Positions 51,830-60,515 of a stretch of 64,000 nt of DNA are shown here, in pieces. The notes beneath the pieces were generated by a model. It did no database searches. It worked only from the letters and a program-made list of their open reading frames with translations, and had not been told where the DNA came from. The DNA comes from Bacillota bacterium (GTDB lineage: Bacteria; Bacillota; Clostridia; Oscillospirales; Ruminococcaceae): the NCBI GenBank assembly GCA_023431215.1, contig JAEYXR010000048.1:1-64000 (forward strand), in the 5' to 3' direction. Every line of letters begins with the position of its first letter. Positions within the stretch are counted from its first letter, which is position 1. A program made the translations under genes and the position numbers.

Positions 51830-51988
51830 AGGGGCAGCTCCTTTCGTCTGGACAGCGGCATCTGCTTTTCATTTTTGTAATAAAAGCAATAATTTGCCAT
51901 AGCAAAACAATAAACTGTTATCTCTTTGGGTTTTAAACGCAACGCTAACCCTCTATATGCCTGTATTATAACTGTGCAGTTTTTTGTT

Positions 51989-53158
51989 TTAGTGTGGTGG
52001 CATTAAAAGCTGAGAATACAGCATTCGTGCGTTATTGGCAGTCAGTGTGCGCATGTTGTTGTTCAGCAGCCGTGTTACCTGCATAGCAGCAGCCACCAGC
52101 AGCTCCAAATCCTCAGCGGGTACGCCAAAGGCGGTAAGGCTTGTGGGAATATTCAAATGCTGCACAATGTCTTCCAGCCATTGCAACATATAGGTGCTTT
52201 TTTCCTCATGGGTTGTGCAATTGGTGTGTTTATGGACACAGCGGTCAAAGGCAGCTGCAAATTTTTCTCTGCAGCAGGGCTCGTTAAAACGCATCACCGG
52301 TGCCAGCAGCATAGCGTTGGAGACACCGTGGGGGATGTGATACTTGCCCCCCAACGGGTAACTAAGAGCATGGACTGCCGTAGTTCCCGAAGCAGTGATG
52401 GCCACCCCTGCAAAAAAACTTGCCAGCTGCATTTTATTCTTGGCCTCCATGGCGTCGGGATTGTCACAAGCTTCTTCAATGTTGTTAAGAATTATGTCCA
52501 GTGCTTCCAAGGCAAATAAATCGCTGAAAGGGTTAGCCTTGTTGGCGGTATAGCATTCAATGGCATGAGCCAATGCATCCACACCTGTTGCGGCTGCAAT
52601 GCTTCTGGGCAGTTTTTTTATCATTTGGGCGTCCAGTATTACGGCGTCCGGTATCATACAGGAGTTTACAATGCCCACCTTCAATTCTTTTTCAGGCACC
52701 GACACAATGGCGTTGGGGGTAGCTTCTGCCCCTGTTCCTGCGGTGGTGGGCACCACAATGGTCTTTACCTGCTTTTGGGCAAGGGTGGGCTCGTCAAGCA
52801 GTGACTTCACCGTATAGTCTCCTGTAGCCAGCACACTTGCCAGCTTGGCAGCATCAATTACACTGCCGCCGCCTACCGCCAAAATACAGTCTGCCTCCAG
52901 GTTTCTAAAAGCATCCACCATCTTCTGCACCTGCATATAGGTAGGCTCTGGAGGTAGGTCATTGAGTATTGATACCTGAGCTGCAGACTTTGCATATGCC
53001 AGCACAGGTTCCAACAGACCAGCCGCCTCAACCCCTTTATCGGTGAACACTGCCACACGCTTTACGCCACCTTGCAGCAATAGAGTTTTTATATTTTCCA
53101 ATGCGCCGATACCGCTGTAAACCGCGCCGGGCATTTTTAAATGATATTGAGTAAGCAT
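51989..53158 (-). CDS. Iron-containing alcohol dehydrogenase
   Basis: The 389-residue group III dehydrogenase has the NAD(P) motif GGGSVIDAAK (about 96-105), PTTAGTGAEATPNAIV, and the metal ligands in GVDALAHAIECY and HALSYPLGGKYHIPHG. Relatives reduce lactaldehyde, glycolaldehyde or 4-hydroxybutyrate semialdehyde. Next to an aldolase it could reduce the aldehyde product or oxidise a hydroxy acid. It is 14 bp downstream of the DUF1537 kinase in the same direction. Confidence 0.9.
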   Translation of the reverse strand: MLTQYHLKMPGAVYSGIGALENIKTLLLQGGVKRVAVFTDKGVEAAGLLEPVLAYAKSAAQVSILNDLPPEPTYMQVQKMVDAFRNLEADCILAVGGGSVIDAAKLASVLATGDYTVKSLLDEPTLAQKQVKTIVVPTTAGTGAEATPNAIVSVPEKELKVGIVNSCMIPDAVILDAQMIKKLPRSIAAATGVDALAHAIECYTANKANPFSDLFALEALDIILNNIEEACDNPDAMEAKNKMQLASFFAGVAITASGTTAVHALSYPLGGKYHIPHGVSNAMLLAPVMRFNEPCCREKFAAAFDRCVHKHTNCTTHEEKSTYMLQWLEDIVQHLNIPTSLTAFGVPAEDLELLVAAAMQVTRLLNNNMRTLTANNARMLYSQLLMPPH

Positions 53159-53172
53159 ATTAGACCCCTTCT

Positions 53173-54453
53173 TTATTGTGGTTGCGTACCATTAAAATCC
53201 ATACCTTGAATCTTGGCGGAAAGCTCTGTCAGCAGCTGTTCACCCCCAAATCCTCCCGATTTGGAAATTAACTGAAAGGTCTGTCCGCAATATTCCAGAC
53301 GAGAAAGAACCACCCCGCCCGAAAGCTCACAAATAGGCTCCAGCACATCACAACCAATTTGCTGCATAAAGGCCAGCAGCGTATCTCCACCGGTAATCAT
53401 CAGGTTCTTTTTTACTCCACTGTCCAGCAGCTTTTTTACCAAACAACCTATTCTTTTGGCAACTTCAGTACGGAGCTGCTCTAAAGACAACTCTGCCTGT
53501 GCCTCATTCCTGCCTGTGGGTAACAGCTCCTCTAGGTCCTCGGCTAGCTCGTTGGTATCAATAATAACATCCTCATTGGCTTCGCAAAGCTTTACCCATT
53601 GTTTGATGGTTTCTTTGCCTTCCTGAGTTTCCGGCCAGCCGGGTTTTAGCTTTTGATGTGCAGTCAACCGGATATGGGTAAACCCCTGCTGTGCAGCAGC
53701 GGCTATTTGCTGCTGGGTAATGGGGTTTACACTGCCGCAGGCTACCAAAAGGCCTTTATCAAAGCTTGGAAGTGTAGGAATGTGGCCGCTCAAACCCATT
53801 AATGCAGGCAGCATGGCGGCAAACCCGGCACAGCCTGCCAACAGATGCAGTTCCCCTCTTTCTTCCAGACAATTGGCAATGGCTGTCAAATCCCCGTCTT
53901 CTACTGCATCATAAAGCAGTATTCCTTGATGTGGGGCAGCAGCCTGCAATGTAACCTTATGTACTGCCGTTGGGGTTTGAGCCGCAATAATCTGCGAAAC
54001 ATCTGAAACCAGCACCGGCTCAAAAGGGTCTTTACCAAAGGGACTTTGTGCCACCGGAACGCCATTTACATAGTGGATGCCGTCTACGGTGGTTCTGCCC
54101 TGCTTTGGAAAAGCCGGCACAAAGTGCAGCCGCTGCTCTTTGGTGCCTGCCAGCATGGCGGCAAGCTCACTGCCAATGTTGCCCCGCAGTGCCGAATCTG
54201 TCTTTTTATACAGGTAAGGAATGCCAGCCTTTTGCGCCCGGCGGGCAATCTCTACAATAATGTCGTATGCCTGCCCGGGAGAAAGATGGCGGGTTTCGGC
54301 ATCCTGTACCAGCACTTCTACACCGCTGTTTGTTTTTTCATAATCACACCCGCGGCTGACCACCACCCGGGTGGCCGCGCCGCTGGCAGAAAACTGAACA
54401 CCGGTATCCAATGCTCCGGTAAAATCGTCCGCAATAATCAAAAGCTTTACCAT
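53173..54453 (-). CDS. Four-carbon acid sugar kinase family protein (DUF1537)
   Basis: The 426-residue kinase has the N-terminal DDFTGALDTGVQF motif and YKKTDSALRGNIGSELAA, both hallmarks of DUF1537, and the C-terminal nucleotide-binding part GGDTLLAFM ... SGGVV and SKSGGFGGEQLL. Characterised members (DtnK, DenK, OtnK) phosphorylate four-carbon acid sugars at the terminal hydroxyl with ATP. Paired with PdxA2 this predicts D-threonate or D-erythronate use. The ATG at 54453 is preferred; an earlier one at 54486 overlaps the permease gene. Confidence 0.92.
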   Translation of the reverse strand: MVKLLIIADDFTGALDTGVQFSASGAATRVVVSRGCDYEKTNSGVEVLVQDAETRHLSPGQAYDIIVEIARRAQKAGIPYLYKKTDSALRGNIGSELAAMLAGTKEQRLHFVPAFPKQGRTTVDGIHYVNGVPVAQSPFGKDPFEPVLVSDVSQIIAAQTPTAVHKVTLQAAAPHQGILLYDAVEDGDLTAIANCLEERGELHLLAGCAGFAAMLPALMGLSGHIPTLPSFDKGLLVACGSVNPITQQQIAAAAQQGFTHIRLTAHQKLKPGWPETQEGKETIKQWVKLCEANEDVIIDTNELAEDLEELLPTGRNEAQAELSLEQLRTEVAKRIGCLVKKLLDSGVKKNLMITGGDTLLAFMQQIGCDVLEPICELSGGVVLSRLEYCGQTFQLISKSGGFGGEQLLTELSAKIQGMDFNGTQPQ

Positions 54454-54475
54454 AGGCTGTACATTCCAATCTTTT

Positions 54476-56416
54476 TTATGCTGCAACGGGGTTGCTGGTT
54501 AGTTTTTTATGCTTGAGGTAGCAGTATACCAATATGATAGCGCCGATAATACCGCCAACAATGGTTAACGCCATTATTGGAAGTACAATAGCTACTGCAA
54601 CAACCATCATCAAAATACGTAGGGGTATATTGTTAATGGCATAAAAGAGATAGCCGGAAATGCTTGCGGCCAAAAAGATAATGCCGTAGACCAAAATCAA
54701 AACGTTGATAACGATCTCCATGAAAGTACCCATGAGCAGCAGAGAGGGTTCAAATACAAACACATAGGGAACCAGGAAAGAAACCAATGAATATGCAAAG
54801 GCTGTCCATCCGGTTTTCCAGGAGCTTGCCCCTGCTATGCCCGCCGCAGTAAAGGAAGCTAGGCAAACGGGAGGAGTGATTTGCGCAATAACGCCAAAGT
54901 AGAAAATGAACATATTGGCACACAGCACAGGAATTCCCAGGCTGATAAGGGTGGAGCAGAACAAAATATTGGCTATGAGGTATGCTGCAACGGTTGGCAG
55001 TGCCATACCCAGCAAAATGCATCCCAACATGGCAAAGATAAGTGCCAGGGCTGTGCTGGAGCTTCCGGCGGCGCTGATGAGCTTGGTGAGCTTGTTGGCA
55101 ACACCGCTCTGCACCACAATACCAATCATAATACCGCAGGCTGCGGTTGGAATGGCAATGTTGGCAGCCTGCTTGGCACCGTCCATGATAGCATCTACAA
55201 ACTGCTTTGCACTCATCCGTGTCTTAGGAGAGAAAAGGCTAACAACTATAGCCATGCCGGTGCCAACCAAAGCGGCACGGGTAAGAGAGCTTCCCATAAA
55301 TATCATGGCTACCAGCAGCAAAATGGGCAGCAGCTGATACAGGCGAGGGGTAATGGGGTCACTGTGGAACACAATTTTTTCCTGCACCTGGGTAAGGCTG
55401 CGACGCTTTGCAAGAAAATGCACCAATAAAAACACCGACCCGTAGTAGCAAAGGGCTGGTATGATTGCTGCCATGGCAATTTTGGTGTAGCTTATACCAA
55501 TCATTTCTGCCATGATAAAGGCGCCTACCCCCATAATGGGAGGCATAATCTGGCCACCGGTAGAAGCCACAGCCTCAATGGCTCCTGCCTGCTCGGGGGT
55601 GTAGCCCGCTTTTTTCATCAAGGGTATGGTCATAACACCGGTGCTGGTAACGTTGGCAACCGCACTGCCGGAAATCATGCCCATCAGCCCGCTGGAAACC
55701 ACTGCCGCCTTGGCAGGTCCGCCGGCTGTTTTGTCGCTCATCTTCATTCCCAAATCAATGAGAACCTGGCCGCCGCCGCAAACCGAAAAGAATGCGCCAA
55801 ACAGCAGGAAATAGAAGAGTGTATTGACCGAGCTGGAAAGAGGAGAGCCCAGAATACCGTTGACATCCATCACCATCACTTCGCCAAAGCCCTGCCAGCT
55901 CATGCCACGGAAGCGGAACATACCGGGAATATGCTGACCAATAAAGGCATAGGCAATAAAAATGCAGATAAAGATGAACAAATTCATACCCATGGTACGC
56001 CGTACAGCTTCCATTACCACAAACAAAAGCAAATAAGCACACAAAAGGTCAGCAGTGGTCATAACATCTACATTGTAAATACGATTTTGCAGATAAGATA
56101 GGTTGGAAATAAAGTAGAAGGCAATATAGGCAATTGCGCCCTGCAGCACAATGTCATAGCCCCATGCCAGAGTTTTGGTGAGGGGAGATGTACATTTGTC
56201 TGCCACGGGTTTGAACAAAAAGGCAATGGAAAGGCCAAGGCAAAGATGAATAGGCACCTGAATCCATTTATCCAAGGGCTTATAAAGAGCAATATAAAGC
56301 TGAAAACAAACTAAAATAACCGAAAGAACAGCCAATACCCCATAACGCCATTTGGGCATGGCTGCTTTGGGTTTTTCGGCGGGGACGTTGCCAACTGCGG
56401 CAGAAACTTTTTTCAC
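54476..56416 (-). CDS. TRAP transporter fused permease (DctQM type, TAXI class)
   Basis: The 646-residue protein has about four N-terminal helices (DctQ-like) fused to about twelve helices of the DctM large subunit, with EAVASTGGQIMPPIMGVGAF and LGMALPTVAAYLIANI as signature parts. TRAP permeases import organic acids with Na+ and depend on a solute receptor, here encoded 83 bp upstream. The GTG start follows AAGGAGGTTTCGTT. The enzymes encoded next suggest an acid sugar as substrate. Confidence 0.92.
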   Translation of the reverse strand: MKKVSAAVGNVPAEKPKAAMPKWRYGVLAVLSVILVCFQLYIALYKPLDKWIQVPIHLCLGLSIAFLFKPVADKCTSPLTKTLAWGYDIVLQGAIAYIAFYFISNLSYLQNRIYNVDVMTTADLLCAYLLLFVVMEAVRRTMGMNLFIFICIFIAYAFIGQHIPGMFRFRGMSWQGFGEVMVMDVNGILGSPLSSSVNTLFYFLLFGAFFSVCGGGQVLIDLGMKMSDKTAGGPAKAAVVSSGLMGMISGSAVANVTSTGVMTIPLMKKAGYTPEQAGAIEAVASTGGQIMPPIMGVGAFIMAEMIGISYTKIAMAAIIPALCYYGSVFLLVHFLAKRRSLTQVQEKIVFHSDPITPRLYQLLPILLLVAMIFMGSSLTRAALVGTGMAIVVSLFSPKTRMSAKQFVDAIMDGAKQAANIAIPTAACGIMIGIVVQSGVANKLTKLISAAGSSSTALALIFAMLGCILLGMALPTVAAYLIANILFCSTLISLGIPVLCANMFIFYFGVIAQITPPVCLASFTAAGIAGASSWKTGWTAFAYSLVSFLVPYVFVFEPSLLLMGTFMEIVINVLILVYGIIFLAASISGYLFYAINNIPLRILMMVVAVAIVLPIMALTIVGGIIGAIILVYCYLKHKKLTSNPVAA

Positions 56417-56499
56417 AACGAAACCTCCTTGATAAGGGACAAGACCGGGAGCCTGTCAGAACCCCGGTCTTGCCCAATCCTGTTCAAACCAGACCAACT

Positions 56500-57576
56500 T
56501 TATTTCATGTAGCCAGCTTCCTTGAAGTACTTGGCTGCGCCGGGATGAAGCTCAATGCCGCCAACTTTTTCAGATTCCCAGCAGGTTGCAGGGTCAAAGG
56601 GCTCAACAGAGCCAAGAACGCTTACCAGGTAATCGCGGTTTTCGCACATAATTTTGGTAAGGTTATACACCACATCCTCCTCCAGGTCAGAGCGGACGAA
56701 AATGCAGTCAGGGGTACCGGGGTTGGTAATTTCTGTGGTCTGTCCGCTAAAGGAGTTTGCGGGCAGAGTAACGCGCTGAAAGCCTTTTTCTTTTACAAAA
56801 TACTCTACAGTCGCATCTTCCCACTGCATAAACTCAACATCACAGGTCATGGCAATTTCAGTCATGGTGGAGGAGCTGGGAGAAGTGTGGTCCAGCATGT
56901 AGTCCAGCTTGCCGTCCTTTACCATAGAAGAAAGGTCAGAGCCGCCGCCATGGACAATGCTGCCGCCCCAGGATTTGATGTCATCCTCGGTGACGCCAAG
57001 GTATTCCAGCAAAAGTACAACCACCTCGTTATCCATAGAGCCTACAGGGCTGCAGCCAATGCGGATGGGCAGCTTTTGGCGAATGGCCTCTTCAATGGAA
57101 GAAACACTATGTTTCTTCATAAACGCCTTGCTCATAAAGTTAACGGCGCTGACGTTGGTAAGACCGCCCAGCATTGCCTTGTAGCCGGTAGCGGGGGCTT
57201 TGCCAAGGGTGCCCTTTTCGGCTGCCCATTTGGCAGGTGCACCGTTGATAAAGGTCAGGTCGCATTTATTGCTTTGGAAAAGGTAGGGCGCACCCATGCC
57301 GCCGGGGCTGATGGGCTGTACGTCTACTGTGATTGCACCCTTTTCTTCCCACAGCTTGGCAAGCTCGGCAGAAAGATTGTAGTTGCTGGTACCTACCTCG
57401 TGGGTAGCAAACATCACATTTACCTGTGCAGCGGGAGCCGCACTTGATGCAGGGGCAGACTCAGAGCTGGATGCAGGGGTGCTGCTTGCCGTAGGAGTAG
57501 ATCCGCAAGCTGCCATTGTAGCACACATGACAGCAGCCATGCCAAATGCCAAAATCTTTTTTAAATGCTTTTTCAT
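56500..57576 (-). CDS. TAXI family TRAP transporter solute receptor (lipoprotein)
   Basis: The 358-residue protein has a lipoprotein signal with Cys24 (TMAACGS), a Ser/Ala-rich linker, and a TAXI domain (about 52-350): VNVMFATHEVGTSNYNLSAELA, IRIGCSPVGSMDNEVVVLL and DVELMQWED-like segments. TAXI receptors bind acidic solutes outside the membrane and hand them to the fused permease encoded next. It is the first gene of the operon, divergent from the PrpR-type regulator. GGAGGCAAACC precedes the ATG. Confidence 0.92.
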   Translation of the reverse strand: MKKHLKKILAFGMAAVMCATMAACGSTPTASSTPASSSESAPASSAAPAAQVNVMFATHEVGTSNYNLSAELAKLWEEKGAITVDVQPISPGGMGAPYLFQSNKCDLTFINGAPAKWAAEKGTLGKAPATGYKAMLGGLTNVSAVNFMSKAFMKKHSVSSIEEAIRQKLPIRIGCSPVGSMDNEVVVLLLEYLGVTEDDIKSWGGSIVHGGGSDLSSMVKDGKLDYMLDHTSPSSSTMTEIAMTCDVEFMQWEDATVEYFVKEKGFQRVTLPANSFSGQTTEITNPGTPDCIFVRSDLEEDVVYNLTKIMCENRDYLVSVLGSVEPFDPATCWESEKVGGIELHPGAAKYFKEAGYMK

Positions 57577-57663
57577 GGTTTGCCTCCATTCTATTTCATT
57601 GTTTTTTAAAACAACCCAATGCCCGGTTGCTTTGTTGCTTTCATTTTATTAAATATGGACGTG

Positions 57664-57759
57664 TGAAACAAGGATACCCGGACGCAAAATACGTTAAATT
57701 ATGAAACACTGGTAAAAAATGTTTGTATTGTTATAGGCATAATGGTATACTATGTTTCA
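57664..57759. promoter_or_regulatory. Divergent control region with three TGAAACA sites
   Basis: The heptamer TGAAACA occurs at 57664-57670 and 57702-57708 and its complement TGTTTCA at 57753-57759. The first two flank a minus-strand promoter candidate (TTTAAC 57693-57698, 16 bp, TATCCT 57671-57676). The third follows the plus-strand -10 box. They may be binding sites of the divergent regulator. Confidence 0.45.
57723..57751 (+). promoter_or_regulatory. Promoter of the PrpR-type regulator gene
   Basis: TTGTAT (57723-57728) and TATACT (57746-57751) are 17 bp apart, about 40 bases before the ATG. Confidence 0.65.
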
Positions 57760-57790
57760 ATATTAAACATTTTAGGAGGTGTGAAGTAAA

Positions 57791-59608
57791 ATGACAGCTG
57801 TAAAGACGCGTGTTCTTGCCATTGCCCCCTATGAGGAAATGAAGGAGCAGCTGGAACGCATTGCAGGGCTTTATGAGGATATTGAGCTTACGGTGTTTGT
57901 AGGTGACCTGGGACAGGGTGCAGAAATTGCCAAAAGTAATTTTCATGCAGATTATGATGTCATTTTATCTCGCGGCGGTACCGCAAAGCTGATTCAGAGC
58001 ATGGTTCCTCTGCCGGTAATAGAAATCGGCATCTCTTTGTACGACATCCTGTGTGCGTTTAATCTGGCCATTTCATCTTTGCCTCCTCAAAGCCAGGAGA
58101 ATAAACGTATGGCGGTAGTGGGGTTTGACAGCATCACCAAAAATGCTTATTTATTGTGTGAAGTATTAAACTTTGACCTGGACGTTTATACCATTGAGTC
58201 TACCGATATGGTAAAACCCATCTTACAAAGACTAAAGCAAAGCGGCTGCCCCATGGTCCTTTGTGATATGGTGGCAAACACCACAGCAACCCAGCTGGGG
58301 CTGAATACTTATTTAATCAACTCCGGTACCGACAGCATCCGTGCCGCCTTGGATCAGGTAAGGCTACTGGCAAAAAGCCATGATGCCCTGTTGGAGGAAA
58401 ATCATTTTTTACGCAAGCTTTTGCTGTATCAGGGAACCAATACAGTGGTGTTTGACGACAGCCAAAAGCTCTTCTTTTCTTCCTTGCCGGAGGATGCCGA
58501 AAGTGATGTTGTATTACAGATGCTCCATGAAGAAATTGAAGCCACGCAAAGTGAGGTAAAGCGTAAGATTCTGCGTAACAAAAAGGGCATTATTTATACC
58601 ATTTTTGCCCGGCGTATTCATACATTGCATCATCATTACATTGCCTTTTTCTTTACCACCCGGCAGGCACTGCCCCAGTCCAACCGGTGTGGAATCAGTT
58701 TTCCAACCAAAAAAGAAGTAGAAGAGTTTTACTTTAATAGCATTTTTAGTGTATCAGGGGCGCTGGATAGTATTAAGAGCACCTTTGAAGGGCCTATGCT
58801 GTCGGGAATTCCACTGATGATTGTAGGAGAGGACGGCTCAGGAAAACAACAGGCAATGAACGGCTTGTACCTAAACAGCATCAAGGATGAATGTCCGTTG
58901 GTCAATATAAACTGTGAGCTATTAAGTGAAAAAACATGGGATTTTTTGCTGGATAACATCAACTCCCCCTTGTGTGACACCGGCAATATTCTGCATTTTC
59001 ACAATGTGGATGCCCTGAGCAGAGAAATGGCACATGAGCTGATTGCTTCCCTACAGGTAATGGCAGTTTGCAAAAACAACCGTGTGCTGTTTAGCTGTAC
59101 CCGTGATGCCCATGGTGGCATTTCTGCCATTAGCAGAGAATTTGTACGGGGGCTGGATACCATTTTAGTACCGTTGCCCGCTTTGCGCGAACATGCCGAA
59201 ACCATTCCGTACCTGGTCAGCATTTATCTGAACAGGATAAACCCCCAACTGGAAAAACAGGTTGCGGGAATTGCACCGGACGGTATGGCGTTGCTGCAAG
59301 GCTATTCCTGGCCCCATAACTATACTCAGTTTAAAAGAGTCTTGCGGGAGCTTGCCATCATAGCCAAAGGCCCCATTGTCAGTGGTGATGAAATACGCGC
59401 CGCACTGGTTAAGGAAAAGAGTGTTGCCAGCATTTCTATGCGGGCGCTGGATTCTGCCCAGCCCATTGACCTTACCCGAACATTGGCAGAAATAGAAAAA
59501 GAGGTAGTGCAGCGGGTACTCAAGGACATGGGCAACAATCAAACCACAGCGGCAAAAAGGCTGGGTATTAGCAGAACTACCCTTTGGCGCATGACACAAA
59601 TACCCTAG
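57791..59608 (+). CDS. PrpR-type transcriptional regulator with degenerate AAA+ domain
   Basis: The 605-residue protein has a PrpR N-terminal sensor domain (about 20-180, with YDVILSRGGTAKLI and EIGISLYDIL), a PAS-like region (205-295), a central AAA+ domain (about 320-525) and a Fis-type HTH (NNQTTAAKRLGISRTTLWRM, about 580-600). The P-loop is GEDGSGKQ (346-353). The GAFTGA loop for sigma-54 is absent, and the Walker B site reads HFHNVD instead of LFLDEI. It probably controls the divergent acid-sugar operon, likely without sigma-54. AGGAGGTGTGAAGTAAA precedes the ATG. Confidence 0.85.
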   Translation: MTAVKTRVLAIAPYEEMKEQLERIAGLYEDIELTVFVGDLGQGAEIAKSNFHADYDVILSRGGTAKLIQSMVPLPVIEIGISLYDILCAFNLAISSLPPQSQENKRMAVVGFDSITKNAYLLCEVLNFDLDVYTIESTDMVKPILQRLKQSGCPMVLCDMVANTTATQLGLNTYLINSGTDSIRAALDQVRLLAKSHDALLEENHFLRKLLLYQGTNTVVFDDSQKLFFSSLPEDAESDVVLQMLHEEIEATQSEVKRKILRNKKGIIYTIFARRIHTLHHHYIAFFFTTRQALPQSNRCGISFPTKKEVEEFYFNSIFSVSGALDSIKSTFEGPMLSGIPLMIVGEDGSGKQQAMNGLYLNSIKDECPLVNINCELLSEKTWDFLLDNINSPLCDTGNILHFHNVDALSREMAHELIASLQVMAVCKNNRVLFSCTRDAHGGISAISREFVRGLDTILVPLPALREHAETIPYLVSIYLNRINPQLEKQVAGIAPDGMALLQGYSWPHNYTQFKRVLRELAIIAKGPIVSGDEIRAALVKEKSVASISMRALDSAQPIDLTRTLAEIEKEVVQRVLKDMGNNQTTAAKRLGISRTTLWRMTQIP

Positions 59609-59653
59609 ACGCAACAAAAACCGCCTCTTAACTGAGGCGGTTTTTGTTGCGTC
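59608..59653. terminator. Terminator after the PrpR-type gene
   Basis: Twenty-base arms (59608-59627 and 59634-59653) pair perfectly around a 6-nt loop, with internal A and T tracts, and lie between convergent genes. Confidence 0.92.
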
Positions 59654-59747
59654 TGGCACTGTAATTAGCTTTGAGTAAATGTGATATTACAAACATTCAT
59701 TGCTATAATATGTAAACTCCAACCTAAAGACATGTGAAACTGAAACA

Positions 59748-59780
59748 TAAAAAAGTGCGGTATTGTTACATACCGCACTT
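59748..59780 (-). terminator. Terminator of the lytS-lytR operon
   Basis: AAGTGCGGTA and TACCGCACTT pair around an 8-nt loop and are followed on the minus strand by six T. Confidence 0.9.
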
Positions 59781-59786
59781 CTGATT

Positions 59787-60515
59787 CTATAGCTGCAATA
59801 GTTGGCGCAGCTCCTTAATTTTATCTCTGCCAATAGGCAGCTGCTCCTTGAAGCCCTGCATATGAAGCCCAAAGCAGCTACCCGTCCATGGAAAAATATC
59901 GGTAATAAGCCGAAGCTGAACCAGATAGCTTTTATGAATACGATAAAAACCCAAGGGTACAAGCTTTTTTTCATACTCTGACATTGCGCTGTTTTCTGTA
60001 TAATCCCCGTTTGTGGTATGAATGATACAACCTCTGCCATGACCGTCGGTTTCTACATAAACTACCTGCTGAATATCAATTAGCATGGTATGACGGTTAC
60101 TGTTGGTGACTGCCAGCTTACCCAAAGGTACCGGAGCAGTCCTGGTAGGCTGCAGCCGGCTACCACGGCGGTACCGTGCCAAAACCTGAGCCAATCTATC
60201 TGCGGAAAAAGGCTTTAAAATATAATCATCCACCTCAAGCTCAAAGGCTTTTGCCGCATAATCCGAATAAGCGGTAGCAAATATGATGTAGGCTTGGGGC
60301 ATCATTTTACGCGCTACCCCGGCCAGTACAGTTCCTTCTACATCGCCCAAATGGATATCAATAAACAAAAGATCGAAGGTTTGGCTGCCCATAAGCTCCA
60401 ATGCCTGATTGCCGCTGGAAGCTTCTTCTATCTCCACTCCCGGCAGTAGCTTGCGAAGCTGGTGAATCAGCTCACTACGGGCGGGGCGCTCATCATCAAT
60501 CACTGCTATCCGCAT
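59787..60515 (-). CDS. LytTR family response regulator (LytR/BtsR type)
   Basis: The 242-residue protein has a receiver domain with D7, D8 and the phosphorylated D53 (FIDIHLGD) and K102 in ILKPF, and a C-terminal LytTR DNA-binding domain (about 135-240, with FYRIHKSYLVQ). It overlaps the sensor kinase gene by 20 bp. LytTR regulators bind paired 9-bp direct repeats near their targets. A cstA-family gene upstream in the same direction is the likely target, as BtsR controls btsT. Confidence 0.92.
   Translation of the reverse strand: MRIAVIDDERPARSELIHQLRKLLPGVEIEEASSGNQALELMGSQTFDLLFIDIHLGDVEGTVLAGVARKMMPQAYIIFATAYSDYAAKAFELEVDDYILKPFSADRLAQVLARYRRGSRLQPTRTAPVPLGKLAVTNSNRHTMLIDIQQVVYVETDGHGRGCIIHTTNGDYTENSAMSEYEKKLVPLGFYRIHKSYLVQLRLITDIFPWTGSCFGLHMQGFKEQLPIGRDKIKELRQLLQL

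Noticed and set aside
57577..57790. Sigma-54 promoter for the acid-sugar operon
   Set aside because: No GG-N10-GC pair of acceptable quality was found, and the regulator lacks GAFTGA.
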